Shown: piece by piece, positions 47,656 to 56,641 of the stretch
Position numbering within the stretch: position 1 is the stretch's first letter
How the letters are laid out: each line of letters starts with the position of its first letter
Assembly: GCA_028709605.1 (NCBI GenBank)
Contig: JAQVWR010000009.1
Coordinates: 1 to 57,998 of the forward strand
DNA length: 57,998 nt
Source of the DNA: Proteiniphilum sp.
GTDB lineage: Bacteria > Bacteroidota > Bacteroidia > Bacteroidales > Dysgonomonadaceae
Direction of reading: 5' to 3'
Program-made: the position numbers and the translations under genes
Notes under the pieces: generated by a model
What the model was told of the DNA's origin: nothing
Seen by the model: only the letters and a program-made list of their open reading frames with translations
Database searches by the model: none

Positions 47656-49521
47656 ATGAGCAACAGGGAAAATAACCAAACAGAGCCGGCAGGGAAGAAG
47701 GAGCCCCTGCGCAGTATAACCAGCACGCAGGGACGCCGCATGGCCGGCGCGCGGGCACTCTGGCATGCCAACGGGATGACCCGTGCGCAGATGGGCAAGC
47801 CCATCATCGCCATTGCCAACTCCTTCACTCAATTCGTGCCGGGACATGTGCATCTCCATGAGATCGGACAGTTGGTGAAACATGAGGTGGAGAAGCAGGG
47901 CTGCTTTGCTGCCGAGTTCAACACCATCGCGGTGGACGACGGCATCGCCATGGGGCATGACGGCATGCTTTACTCGCTGCCGTCGCGCGACCTGATCGCC
48001 GACTCGGTAGAGTATATGGTGAACGCTCACAAGGCCGACGCGCTGGTATGCATCAGCAACTGCGACAAGATCACGCCGGGGATGCTGATGGCAGCCATGC
48101 GACTCAATATTCCGACTATTTTTGTCTCGGGCGGACCGATGGAGGCGGGCAAGATTGGCGACCAGCAGATCGATCTGATCGACGCCATGATCGAGTCGGC
48201 CGACGAGAACATCCCCGACGAGCGGATATCGCAGCTCGAAGAGCTGGCCTGTCCCTCGTGTGGCTCTTGCTCCGGCATGTTCACCGCTAACTCAATGAAC
48301 TGCCTCAACGAGGCGATCGGCCTGGCGCTGCCGGGCAACGGAACCGTGCTGGCTACCCACGTGAACCGCCGCCAACTCTTTGTAGATGCGGCGCACCAGA
48401 TCGTAGAGAACGCCTGTAAATATTATTTCGACGGTGACGAGAGTGTGCTGCCCCGCAACATTGCCTGTCGCGAGTCGTTCCTGAACGCCATGACGCTCGA
48501 CATCGCCATGGGAGGATCGACCAATACCATCCTCCATACGCTGGCCATCGCCCACGAGGGGGAGATCGATTTCACCCTCGATGACATCGATGCACTCTCG
48601 CGGCGGGTACCCTGCATCTGCAAGGTGGCGCCTAACTCCAGGAAATACCATATCCAGGATGTGAATCGCGCCGGTGGCATCATGGGAATCCTGAATGAGC
48701 TGGCCAAAGCGGGGTTGGTGAACACCTCGGTGCGCCGTGTCGACAGGATGACCCTGGGCGAGGCAATCAGCAGATATGACATCACCGCGGCACATCCCGA
48801 TGCAGAGGCATTGCGGATCTACTCCTCGGCGCCGGGGAACCGCCATAACCTGGTGATGGCATCGCAGGATGCCTGCTTCAGCGCGCTAGACAGCGATCGT
48901 GAGGGGGGATGTATCCGCAGTGTGGAGCATGCTTACACGAAAGATGGGGGATTGGCCATCCTGAGAGGCAATATTGCGGCAGATGGATGTGTGGTGAAGA
49001 CGGCCGGGGTGGATGAACGCATCTGGAAGTTTACCGGACGGGCAAAGGTATACCACTCGCAGGATGACGCAGTGAAGGGGATCCTTCGTGGCGACGTAGT
49101 AGCCGGCGACGTGGTGGTGATCCTCTATGAGGGACCCAAGGGAGGCCCCGGCATGCAGGAGATGCTTTATCCCACTTCTTATATCAAGTCGAAGAAGCTG
49201 GGCGAACAGTGCGCCCTGATCACCGACGGACGCTTTTCCGGCGGTACGTCGGGTCTCTCCATCGGACATATCTCACCTGAGGCCGCTGCTGGTGGTAACA
49301 TCGGACTGGTGCAGGAGGGTGACATCATCGAGATCGATATCCCTGCCCGCTCCATTCACGTGAAGATCAGCGACGAGGAGCTTCAGGAGCGGCGTCGCAG
49401 GGAAGAGTCAAAAGGGGCGGATGCCTTTACGCCACAGCGGGAGCGCACTGTCTCGAAGGCGCTGAGGAGTTATGCCGCATTTGTTTCCTCGGCCGATAAG
49501 GGGGCGGTACGGATTGTGTAG
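47656..49521 (+). CDS. ilvD: Dihydroxy-acid dehydratase
   Basis: A 621-residue iron-sulfur enzyme for the third common step of Val and Ile synthesis. The cluster and metal motifs [11 protein letters not shown] and [17 protein letters not shown] are present, along with [10 protein letters not shown] and [20 protein letters not shown] near the C-terminus. The length is slightly above the usual 560-616. It starts 89 bp after leuB and begins the ilv half of the unit. Confidence 0.97.
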   Translation: MSNRENNQTEPAGKKEPLRSITSTQGRRMAGARALWHANGMTRAQMGKPIIAIANSFTQFVPGHVHLHEIGQLVKHEVEKQGCFAAEFNTIAVDDGIAMGHDGMLYSLPSRDLIADSVEYMVNAHKADALVCISNCDKITPGMLMAAMRLNIPTIFVSGGPMEAGKIGDQQIDLIDAMIESADENIPDERISQLEELACPSCGSCSGMFTANSMNCLNEAIGLALPGNGTVLATHVNRRQLFVDAAHQIVENACKYYFDGDESVLPRNIACRESFLNAMTLDIAMGGSTNTILHTLAIAHEGEIDFTLDDIDALSRRVPCICKVAPNSRKYHIQDVNRAGGIMGILNELAKAGLVNTSVRRVDRMTLGEAISRYDITAAHPDAEALRIYSSAPGNRHNLVMASQDACFSALDSDREGGCIRSVEHAYTKDGGLAILRGNIAADGCVVKTAGVDERIWKFTGRAKVYHSQDDAVKGILRGDVVAGDVVVILYEGPKGGPGMQEMLYPTSYIKSKKLGEQCALITDGRFSGGTSGLSIGHISPEAAAGGNIGLVQEGDIIEIDIPARSIHVKISDEELQERRRREESKGADAFTPQRERTVSKALRSYAAFVSSADKGAVRIV

Positions 49522-49553
49522 GCCTTAAGGTTTTGTCGATTAGCAGATGCATT

Positions 49554-49600
49554 GTTTTAGGTTTAAGATTATAGGTGTCAATATTTAAAGTTTTAAGTTC
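49554..49600. repeat. AT-rich weak heptad tract in the ilvD-ilvB gap
   Basis: GTTTTAG, GTTTAAG, ATTATAG, GTGTCAA, TATTTAA, AGTTTTA: a loose 7-nt period with TTA/TAG recurrence. It lacks the TCAGC core and may be unrelated to the other arrays. Confidence 0.35.
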
Positions 49601-49601
49601 T

Positions 49602-51353
49602 ATGAACAAAGTCAATCCATCACCAGTCATCGTTTCTCCCTCTGCGGAGGCGGAACCCATCACAGGGAGTGAGATCCTGATCCGCGCGCTCTTGGAAGAA
49701 GGGGTAGAAACGATCTTCGGTTATCCGGGCGGTGCCATCATGCCGGTGTTCGATTCATTGTATGATTACAGAGAGCGGATCAAGCATGTATTGGTACGTC
49801 ATGAACAGGGTGCAATCCACGCCGCACAAGGCTATGCCCGCGTGTCGGATAAAGTAGGGGTGGCGCTGGTCACTTCGGGCCCCGGTGCCACCAATACCAT
49901 CACCGGCATCACTGATGCGATGATGGACAGCACTCCGTTGGTGGTCATATCCGGTCAGGTGATCTCGAGCCTGCTGGGCTCCGACGCGTTTCAGGAGGCT
50001 GACGTGATCGGTATCACACAGCCTATCACCAAGTGGTCTTATCAGATCCGCCGCGTGGAAGATATCGCCTGGGCGGTATCCAGGGCGTTTTATATCGCTT
50101 CGAGCGGTCGTCCCGGGCCGGTAGTGCTTGACATCGCCAAGGATACACAGGTCAACAAATGCCTCTACGACTACCGGAAGATCTCTTTCCTAAGGAGTTA
50201 TCAGCCGCTACCCGATATCGATGAGCAAAAGATCCGGATGGCGGCCGACCTGATCAACAGTGCCTGCAAACCCTATGCACTGGTGGGACAGGGTGTGATC
50301 CTCGGCCGTGCAGAGGAGGAACTGCGAGCCTTTCTCGAAAAGGCAGGGATCCCTTTTGCGTCGACCATCCTGGGTCTGTCGGCTGTACCTACCGACCACC
50401 CGCTGAACTGCGGCATGCTCGGAATGCACGGCAACGTGGCGCCTAACATCAAGACCAATGAGTGTGATGTGCTGATCGCCATCGGGATGCGCTTCGACGA
50501 CCGTGTGACGGGTAATCTGAAAACCTATGCCAAGCAGGCGAAGGTTATTCATTTTGACATTGACCCGGCGGAGATTAGCAAGAACGTCCAGACGACGGTG
50601 AAGGTGCCGGGCGATGTGAAGCAAACACTGCCGCGGGTGACCGAGCTCTTAGAGGAGCGGTCACACCAGGAGTGGCTGGCTGAGTTCAAACCGTATGAGG
50701 AGAAGGAGTATGAGTGTGTGATCCGACAGGAACTTTTCCCTGACAGCGGGGCAATCAAGATGGGCGAGGTGGTGAACAAGGTGACCGAGGCGACGCACAA
50801 CCGTGCAATTTGTGTGACCGATGTGGGACAGCATCAGATGATGGGTGCCCGCTATTTCAAATATACCCGCTCGCGTAGCCTGGTTACCTCTGGGGGCCTC
50901 GGCACGATGGGGTTCGGCCTTCCAGCCGGCATCGGTGCCAAGTACGGTGCACCGGACCGTACCGTCTGCATCTTCGTCGGCGACGGCGGGCTGCAGATGA
51001 CTATCCAGGAGTTTGGTACCATCATGGAGCATGGGGTGGATGTAAAGATCATCTTGCTGAACAATCATTATCTGGGCATGGTGCGCCAGTGGCAGGAGCT
51101 CTTCTTCGATGAACGCTACTCGGAGACACATATGAAGAGCCCCGATTTTATCAAGATTGCCGAAGCCTACCACATCAGTGGACGGAAGGTGACCCAACGG
51201 GAGGAGCTGGATGCAGCCATCGATGAGATGCTGGCACACAAGGGAGCCTATCTGCTGGAGGTGGTGGTAGAGGCCAAGGGGATGGTTTACCCGATGGTGC
51301 CTGCCGGAGGCTCCGTGACCGATATCATCCTGGGGAATGGGTATAAATTGTAA
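49602..51353 (+). CDS. ilvB: Acetolactate synthase large subunit
   Basis: The 583-residue ThDP-dependent catalytic subunit (AHAS). It has the N-terminal catalytic Glu in RHEQGAIHAAQGYA, GFGLPAGIGAKYGA and the ThDP-Mg motif GDGGLQMTIQE ending at LNNHYLGM. I start at the ATG at 49602; an upstream GTG at 49575 lies in the repeat-like tract. It partners with the small subunit gene 125 bp downstream. Confidence 0.96.
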   Translation: MNKVNPSPVIVSPSAEAEPITGSEILIRALLEEGVETIFGYPGGAIMPVFDSLYDYRERIKHVLVRHEQGAIHAAQGYARVSDKVGVALVTSGPGATNTITGITDAMMDSTPLVVISGQVISSLLGSDAFQEADVIGITQPITKWSYQIRRVEDIAWAVSRAFYIASSGRPGPVVLDIAKDTQVNKCLYDYRKISFLRSYQPLPDIDEQKIRMAADLINSACKPYALVGQGVILGRAEEELRAFLEKAGIPFASTILGLSAVPTDHPLNCGMLGMHGNVAPNIKTNECDVLIAIGMRFDDRVTGNLKTYAKQAKVIHFDIDPAEISKNVQTTVKVPGDVKQTLPRVTELLEERSHQEWLAEFKPYEEKEYECVIRQELFPDSGAIKMGEVVNKVTEATHNRAICVTDVGQHQMMGARYFKYTRSRSLVTSGGLGTMGFGLPAGIGAKYGAPDRTVCIFVGDGGLQMTIQEFGTIMEHGVDVKIILLNNHYLGMVRQWQELFFDERYSETHMKSPDFIKIAEAYHISGRKVTQREELDAAIDEMLAHKGAYLLEVVVEAKGMVYPMVPAGGSVTDIILGNGYKL

Positions 51354-51373
51354 GCTGTCAGCTCTCAGCTCCT
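51354..51373. repeat. Heptad repeat tract after ilvB
   Basis: GCTGTCAGCTCTCAGCTCCT begins on the first base after the ilvB stop: two full units plus a partial one, the same direction as in the leu gaps. Confidence 0.75.
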
Positions 51374-51413
51374 GAGGCTGGGGTTGATGTTGTTTCCAGC
51401 GGTTTGCGCTTAA

Positions 51414-51434
51414 GCGATCAGCGGTCAGCAGATT
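51414..51434. repeat. Second heptad tract before ilvN
   Basis: GCGATCA, GCGGTCA, GCAGATT: a second short tract in the ilvB-ilvN gap, again split from the first by about 40 nt, as in the leuA-leuC gap. Confidence 0.7.
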
Positions 51435-51478
51435 AGAAAAAATACTGGGTTTAAGAATTACTTTGACAAATCAACAAA

Positions 51479-52069
51479 ATGAGCGAAAAAAGGACATTAT
51501 ATACCATCACCGTTTTCTCGGAGAACACGGTAGGGGTACTCAACCAGATCACCACCATCTTTACCCGCAGGCAGCTTAATATTGAGACGCTGTCGGTGTC
51601 GCCCTCGGCAATCAGGGGAATCCATAAGTTCACTATCACCACCTTCTCCGACAGCGAGGAGATGATCCAGAAGCTGATCCCTCTGATCGACAAAAGGGTG
51701 GATATCCTGAAGGCTTATTACAACACCGACGAGGATCTGGTGCATCAGGAGGTGGCGCTCTACAAATTATCCACGGAGAAAGTGCTGGAACACGGCTCCA
51801 TTGAGTACCTGGTGCGGAAGTATAATGTGTGCATCCTGGAGGTGTCGAAGGACTGTGTGGTATTTCTCAAGGCGGGTCACTATGAGGAGACGCAGGGGCT
51901 TTTCGATGAGCTGGCAGAGAGCATCGGCGTGCTGCAGTTTGTGCGGTCGGGGCGGATTGCCATCACCAAATCGAAGGTGGAGCGACTAAGCGACATGCTT
52001 GAGAAACGAGAGAGAGAACAAAATATTAATTTCGCCGAATCGGGCGCCCTCTTGAGAGAAGAGCGCTGA
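51479..52069 (+). CDS. ilvN: Acetolactate synthase small (regulatory) subunit
   Basis: A 196-residue protein with an N-terminal ACT domain (YTITVFSENTVGVLNQITTI, residues about 7-80) that binds valine, and a C-terminal activation domain (SGRIAITKSKVER). It stimulates the large subunit and confers feedback inhibition. Its length is of the longer IlvH/IlvN type. Confidence 0.95.
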   Translation: MSEKRTLYTITVFSENTVGVLNQITTIFTRRQLNIETLSVSPSAIRGIHKFTITTFSDSEEMIQKLIPLIDKRVDILKAYYNTDEDLVHQEVALYKLSTEKVLEHGSIEYLVRKYNVCILEVSKDCVVFLKAGHYEETQGLFDELAESIGVLQFVRSGRIAITKSKVERLSDMLEKREREQNINFAESGALLREER

Positions 52070-52096
52070 GAAGGTATAAAACAGAGATAAGTAATT

Positions 52097-53143
52097 ATGG
52101 CAAAAATGAATTTTGGCGGGGTAGCAGAGAACGTAGTTACCCGCGAAGAGTTTCCCTTGAGCAAGGCTCAGAAGGTGATGAAAGATGAGACGATCGCTGT
52201 GATCGGTTACGGCGTGCAGGGGCCGGGGCAGTCGCTCAACTTGCGTGACAATGGTTTTAACGTGATCGTGGGCCAGCGTAAGAACAGCAAGTCGTGGGAC
52301 AAGGCGGTGGCCGATGGTTGGGTGCCGGGTGAGACACTCTTCGAAATCGAGGAAGCATGTAAACGAGGCAGCATCATCCAGTATTTGCTCTCCGACGCGG
52401 CACAGATCACCCTTTGGCCCGTGGTGAAGAAGCATCTCACACCCGGTAAGGCGCTCTACTTCTCCCACGGTTTTGGAATCACCTATAAAGAACGTACCGG
52501 CATTGTGCCGCCTGCTGACGTGGATGTGATCATGGTGGCACCGAAAGGGTCGGGCACCAGCCTTCGCAGGATGTTCCTCGAGGGGCGCGGGCTCAACTCG
52601 AGCTATGCCATCTTCCAGGATGCCACCGGAAAGGCCTATGACCGGGTGGTGTCACTGGGCATTGGCGTAGGATCGGGTTACCTGTTCGAAACCGATTTTA
52701 AGCGGGAGGTTTATTCCGATCTGACCGGTGAGCGGGGCACGCTGATGGGTGCCATCCAGGGCTTGCTGCTTGCACAATATGAGGTGTTGCGTGAAAACGG
52801 ACATACCCCCTCAGAAGCATTCAATGAAACGGTGGAGGAGCTGACACAGTCGTTGATGCCCCTCTTTGCCGAGAAGGGAATGGACTGGATGTATGCCAAT
52901 TGCTCCACCACCGCACAGCGCGGTGCATTGGACTGGATGGGCCCTTTCCACGATGCCACCAAACCGGTGTTTGAGAAGTTGTATAAGGAGGTTGCCTGCG
53001 GCAATGAGGCACAGCGCTCCATCGACTCCAATTCGCAGCCCGATTATCGCGCAAAGCTGGAAGAGGAGCTGAAAGCTCTTCGTGAAAGCGAGATGTGGCA
53101 GACCGGCGCTGTAGTACGCCAGCTACGGCCGGAAAACAACTGA
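52097..53143 (+). CDS. ilvC: Ketol-acid reductoisomerase
   Basis: A 348-residue NAD(P)H- and Mg-dependent enzyme for the second common step of Val and Ile synthesis. The Rossmann motif AVIGYGVQGPGQSLNL is near residue 35, and the coenzyme loop reads GQRKNSKSWDKA. The knotted C-terminal domain has the metal Glu residues in LTGERGTLMGAIQG and NETVEELTQ. It is class I length. It is the final gene of the unit and is followed by an intrinsic terminator. Confidence 0.97.
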   Translation: MAKMNFGGVAENVVTREEFPLSKAQKVMKDETIAVIGYGVQGPGQSLNLRDNGFNVIVGQRKNSKSWDKAVADGWVPGETLFEIEEACKRGSIIQYLLSDAAQITLWPVVKKHLTPGKALYFSHGFGITYKERTGIVPPADVDVIMVAPKGSGTSLRRMFLEGRGLNSSYAIFQDATGKAYDRVVSLGIGVGSGYLFETDFKREVYSDLTGERGTLMGAIQGLLLAQYEVLRENGHTPSEAFNETVEELTQSLMPLFAEKGMDWMYANCSTTAQRGALDWMGPFHDATKPVFEKLYKEVACGNEAQRSIDSNSQPDYRAKLEEELKALRESEMWQTGAVVRQLRPENN

Positions 53144-53165
53144 TTTTTTTGTACTGTAATATAAG

Positions 53166-53201
53166 AAAGAGGCAATGGTTTACCCAACGTCTCTTTTTTT
53201 T
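53166..53201 (+). terminator. Terminator of the leu-ilv unit
   Basis: AAAGAG (53166-53171) pairs with CTCTTT (53191-53196), with a small TGG/CCA inner helix possible, and the stem runs into a stretch of eight Ts. Confidence 0.7.
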
Positions 53202-53258
53202 GTCATTCATTTTCTTGCATTGCTTCATTGTTCGTAAATAATTATCTGCCAGGGAGGT

Positions 53259-53289
53259 TTTGTAATTCGAAAATTGATTTTTATCTTTG
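53259..53289 (+). promoter_or_regulatory. Promoter of the transaldolase gene
   Basis: TTTG (53259-53262), exactly 19 nt, then TATCTTTG (53282-53289): the best match to the Bacteroidales consensus in the window. The predicted leader is about 30 nt. Confidence 0.8.
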
Positions 53290-53326
53290 ATGTGTATCCT
53301 TAAATAACCTCTAAAACAAAACAGTT

Positions 53327-54283
53327 ATGAACCGGCTCGAGCAATTGAAAAATCTGACCCAGGTGGTGGCCGACACGGGGGATTTTGCATCTATTGAAGC
53401 ATACAAGCCTGTCGATGCTACCACCAACCCGTCGCTGATCTTTGCAGCTTCGCAGGATGAAAAGTACCACAGTTTGGTGGAAGATGCTATTTTTTATGCC
53501 AAGCAGGCATCGTCCGATCAAATGGTTCAACTAAGCAGGGCTGCTGATAAACTGGCGGTAAATTTCGGGCTGGAGATCCTGAAGATCGTCCCCGGCCGCG
53601 TTTCTACCGAGGTGGATGCCCGTCTGTCGTTCGATACCGAAGCGACCGTGAATAAAGCTCGTGAGTTGGTCACGCTTTATGAAGGCGCCGGTATCTCACG
53701 TGATCGTATTCTGATAAAGGTTGCCTCTACGTGGGAGGGTATTAAAGCAGCAGAGATCATTGAAAAAGAGGGTATTCGCTGTAATCTGACCTTGCTTTTT
53801 TCGCCGGTGCAGGCGATTGCCTGTGCTGAAGCGGGTGTGCGATTGATCTCTCCTTTTGTAGGAAGGATCATGGACTGGCACAAAAAAGAGCGGGGGGTAT
53901 CGGAGATAGCGGCAACAGAAGACCCGGGCGTACGATCGGTAACCCAAATTTTCAACTACTACAAGAAGTTCGGTTATCCTACACAGGTGATGGGTGCCAG
54001 TTTCCGAAATATCGATGAGATATGCGAACTGGCAGGATGTGACCTGCTCACCATCTCTCCCAAACTGTTGAAGGAGCTGGAACAGACCGAAGGTACAGTG
54101 ACCCGCAAACTGGATGCCAAGGCAGCTGTAATGATGGATATCACAAAAATATCGGTAGATGAAAAGACCTTCCGCTGGATGATGAATGAGGATGCAATGG
54201 CGACCGAAAAACTGGCCGAGGGTATTCGCAATTTCGCCAACGATCTGGTGAAGCTGGAAAGGCAGATCGCTAAAATATTATGA
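53327..54283 (+). CDS. tal: Transaldolase
   Basis: A 318-residue pentose phosphate enzyme of the TalB type that moves a dihydroxyacetone unit. [10 protein letters not shown] is near residue 28, and the Schiff-base Lys lies in [31 protein letters not shown] follows. It is monocistronic between its own promoter and the convergent pdxA gene, whose end is 32 bp away. Confidence 0.97.
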   Translation: MNRLEQLKNLTQVVADTGDFASIEAYKPVDATTNPSLIFAASQDEKYHSLVEDAIFYAKQASSDQMVQLSRAADKLAVNFGLEILKIVPGRVSTEVDARLSFDTEATVNKARELVTLYEGAGISRDRILIKVASTWEGIKAAEIIEKEGIRCNLTLLFSPVQAIACAEAGVRLISPFVGRIMDWHKKERGVSEIAATEDPGVRSVTQIFNYYKKFGYPTQVMGASFRNIDEICELAGCDLLTISPKLLKELEQTEGTVTRKLDAKAAVMMDITKISVDEKTFRWMMNEDAMATEKLAEGIRNFANDLVKLERQIAKIL

Positions 54284-54315
54284 AGCGATAAAGGGGAATC
54301 CCCGGTAAAACAGGA

Positions 54316-55413
54316 TTATTCCTCTTCTTCTTTTGTCAGATCCAGCTTCTCATCATCTCTGCCGCGGTCGAAGAACATCTTTTTCAGAGGGTTTTTCTCT
54401 GCTTCGTCGTAGCGCTGCCGGTTTCGGTAGATATCGATGGCCATATAGATTGCCTGACGGAATGATTCTTCCGAGGCTTGGTTCTTGCCGGCGATGTCGT
54501 AGGCGGTGCCATGATCGGGAGAGGTGCGCACGATGGGGAGACCCGCGGTGAAGTTGACACCTGCATGCATGGAGAGGGCTTTGAAGGGAATCAGTCCCTG
54601 GTCGTGGTACATGGCCAGGATGGCATCGAACTCTTTAAAACGTCCCGATCCGAAAAAGCCGTCGGCAGGGAAAGGGCCTGTGCACAGGACCCACTGATCC
54701 TGTGCCTCCTTCACGGCGGGAGTGATGATCTCCTTCTCTTCTTTACCCAGTAACCCGTTTTCACCCGCATGTGGGTTGAGCCCCAGCACGGCGATGCGGG
54801 GCAGGTCGATTCGAAAATCGCGTTTCAGGGTGTAGTCGAGTGATTTCAGTTGTTCCACTATTCGTTCTTTGGAGAGCTTTGAAGCCACCTCCGACAGCGG
54901 CAGATGGGTGGTGGCCAGTGCTACGCGCATGCTCTCGGAGGCCAGGATCATCATTGCCTTTTCTCCGTTATTGGCAAAGCGCTTCTCCAGGAACTCGGTA
55001 TGACCGGGAAAATGGAACTGGTCATTCTGAATGGTATCCTTGTTGATGGGAAGGGTTACCAGCAGGTCAATCTTCCCCTCTGCAAGGTCATTTGTAGCAT
55101 GGTCGAGCGCAATATATGCTGATTCGCCTGCTTCGGCACTGGGCGTTCCCAATTCTATCCGGATCTCCTCTTTGACGCAGTTGACCAGGTTTACCTTCCC
55201 TTCCTGCGCCTCTTCCGCACGGGAGATAATATGGAAATTGACCGCTTCGCCTTCGAAAGCTTTACGGTGATAAGAAGCTGATTTGGAGGAACCATAGATC
55301 ACCGGCTGACACAGTTCAAGGATCCGTGCGTCGGAGAATGTTTTCAACAGGATTTCATATCCTATACCATTGACATCACCATGTGTGATGCCTACTTTCA
55401 ATAGATCTGACAT
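54316..55413 (-). CDS. pdxA: 4-hydroxythreonine-4-phosphate dehydrogenase
   Basis: A 365-residue NAD-dependent enzyme of the DXP-dependent vitamin B6 pathway. Metal and substrate motifs are GITHGDVNGIGYEI, FPGHTEFLEKR, NPHAGENGLLG and AMYHDQGLIPFK. I choose the ATG at 55413 (MSDLLKVGITHGD); the frame's earlier ATG at 55470 lies within the DUF4837 gene. The C-terminus carries a charged Lys/Glu extension. It lies 31 bp after the DUF4837 gene on the same strand. Confidence 0.95.
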   Translation of the reverse strand: MSDLLKVGITHGDVNGIGYEILLKTFSDARILELCQPVIYGSSKSASYHRKAFEGEAVNFHIISRAEEAQEGKVNLVNCVKEEIRIELGTPSAEAGESAYIALDHATNDLAEGKIDLLVTLPINKDTIQNDQFHFPGHTEFLEKRFANNGEKAMMILASESMRVALATTHLPLSEVASKLSKERIVEQLKSLDYTLKRDFRIDLPRIAVLGLNPHAGENGLLGKEEKEIITPAVKEAQDQWVLCTGPFPADGFFGSGRFKEFDAILAMYHDQGLIPFKALSMHAGVNFTAGLPIVRTSPDHGTAYDIAGKNQASEESFRQAIYMAIDIYRNRQRYDEAEKNPLKKMFFDRGRDDEKLDLTKEEEE

Positions 55414-55444
55414 GTATGTATGTTTAAACGAACTTTTTACAATA

Positions 55445-56446
55445 TTACGATACAATCTCCACCCCTTCATATTGTGGGAGACTGATGGTGTAGAGGGTTG
55501 CCTCCAGGTTGCGCATCAGGTTCCGTTTAGTGGTTTCCGGTGCATAGATGAATGTCTCCACGACTACCACCATGCCGGTGTTGTCATTCACGAAAGCCTG
55601 CATGACAAAGGGCCCTCCCATCATGTCGGAGGTCATCTCCCATAAGCCTCTCAGCTCGGCACGGAAGATGCCGTCCACCTCAATGCGGCGGTAATCGGGC
55701 GGATAGACCATGGCAGTTGTCATCTCTGAATCGAATGAGCCCTTGATGTATTGCCCCAGCGTGCGGTTGCGGATGGCGATCAGTGAATCTCGTTCGAAGA
55801 CGGTTTCTGTGGTGTAAGGGAACTGATAGATCACGATATCCTTGCGACTCTGGGCGGCATTGTTGGTAGCCCAATAGAAGTCGGGATGTTCGGTGACGCT
55901 GGTCAGTCCCTTGGGAAGATGGATATTGATTCCGAAGACCTGTTGGGCACGCGACAGCGGGTCGGAGATCTGGCTTTTCAGAAATTTGCTGTTGCGTTCC
56001 AGCTCTTTGGTGATAAAATAGTCGACGATGCTTCCCTTGTTTTCACTGACAAAGCCGGCAAAGGTGGCGGTGTCGGGTGCCTGGATGGTCATGATCACCT
56101 GGCCCATGGCATATTTGTCGAGTTCCGCGGTAAACTTCGAGCTGCTATAGAGATGTGAGATGTCGGGGATGATCACGTTGCGCGCCATCCGGATGGTGCG
56201 GGTGAAGTTCTCCGGGGTGATCTGCAGAATCTTGAAATTGGGTTCCGGCTGAGGCAACCCTTTTACGTTGGAGTTGAGGACGTCGAAGAGGGCTCTACCT
56301 GCCTTTCCCTCCCATACCGAATCATCCATCACCACGAGCACCTCGTTGGTGGATCCCGATGCGTTCATAAAGCTTCCTCCTCCGTTGCATGAGAAAAGGA
56401 GCATCAATGAAGTGATCAAACTCAGGAAAATAGCTGCATGTTTCAT
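55445..56446 (-). CDS. DUF4837 family lipoprotein
   Basis: A 333-residue lipoprotein (signal ending LMLLFSC, Cys20) of a Bacteroidota-specific family of unknown function. The N-terminal half holds GSTNEVLVVMDDSVWEG, and the rest is soluble with no enzyme motif I can name. It probably faces the periplasm or surface. The association with pdxA downstream and rlmN upstream on the same strand recurs in related genomes as I recall; no functional link is known. Its own -7 box lies about 45 nt upstream. Confidence 0.85.
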   Translation of the reverse strand: MKHAAIFLSLITSLMLLFSCNGGGSFMNASGSTNEVLVVMDDSVWEGKAGRALFDVLNSNVKGLPQPEPNFKILQITPENFTRTIRMARNVIIPDISHLYSSSKFTAELDKYAMGQVIMTIQAPDTATFAGFVSENKGSIVDYFITKELERNSKFLKSQISDPLSRAQQVFGINIHLPKGLTSVTEHPDFYWATNNAAQSRKDIVIYQFPYTTETVFERDSLIAIRNRTLGQYIKGSFDSEMTTAMVYPPDYRRIEVDGIFRAELRGLWEMTSDMMGGPFVMQAFVNDNTGMVVVVETFIYAPETTKRNLMRNLEATLYTISLPQYEGVEIVS

Positions 56447-56490
56447 TTGATTATCTGTTTTATGGGTAACACTTTTGCATATTCACCAAA

Positions 56491-56498
56491 CAAATATA
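56491..56498 (-). promoter_or_regulatory. Putative -7 box for the DUF4837-pdxA unit
   Basis: The minus strand reads TATATTTG. A start near 56484 would give a 38-nt leader. The -33 region is weak. Confidence 0.45.
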
Positions 56499-56562
56499 CA
56501 ACTATTTGTGTGGAAATGAAATGTAGCGGGTTTAATTTGTGATAAAAGTTTAGGGTTCAGGG

Positions 56563-56583
56563 GCTGAAAGCTAACCGCTGAAG
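56563..56583. repeat. Outer heptad tract downstream of rlmN
   Basis: GCTGAAA, GCTAACC, GCTGAAG on the plus strand, i.e. TCAGC-type on the rlmN strand. It is about 23 nt beyond the main rlmN tract, repeating the two-tract layout seen after leuA and ilvB. Confidence 0.65.
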
Positions 56584-56606
56584 TTCCAAAGCTTGTTCCA
56601 AAAAGA

Positions 56607-56641
56607 GCTGACAGCTGACTGCTGATCGCTAATCGCTAATC
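56607..56641. repeat. Heptad repeat array spanning the rlmN stop codon
   Basis: On the plus strand: GCTGACA, GCTGACT, GCTGATC, GCTAATC, GCTAATC. On the rlmN strand these read as TCAGC-type units. The TAG stop (56629-56631) and the last residues (ISD) are formed by the repeat itself, so the array has entered or created the coding end. Confidence 0.85.

Noticed and set aside
49575..49601. GTG start for ilvB at 49575
   Set aside because: The extra nine codons derive from an AT-rich repeat-like tract; the ATG at 49602 is the better start.
54288..54305. Terminator between tal and pdxA
   Set aside because: A small GGGG/CCCC stem is present, but no T-run follows on either strand.
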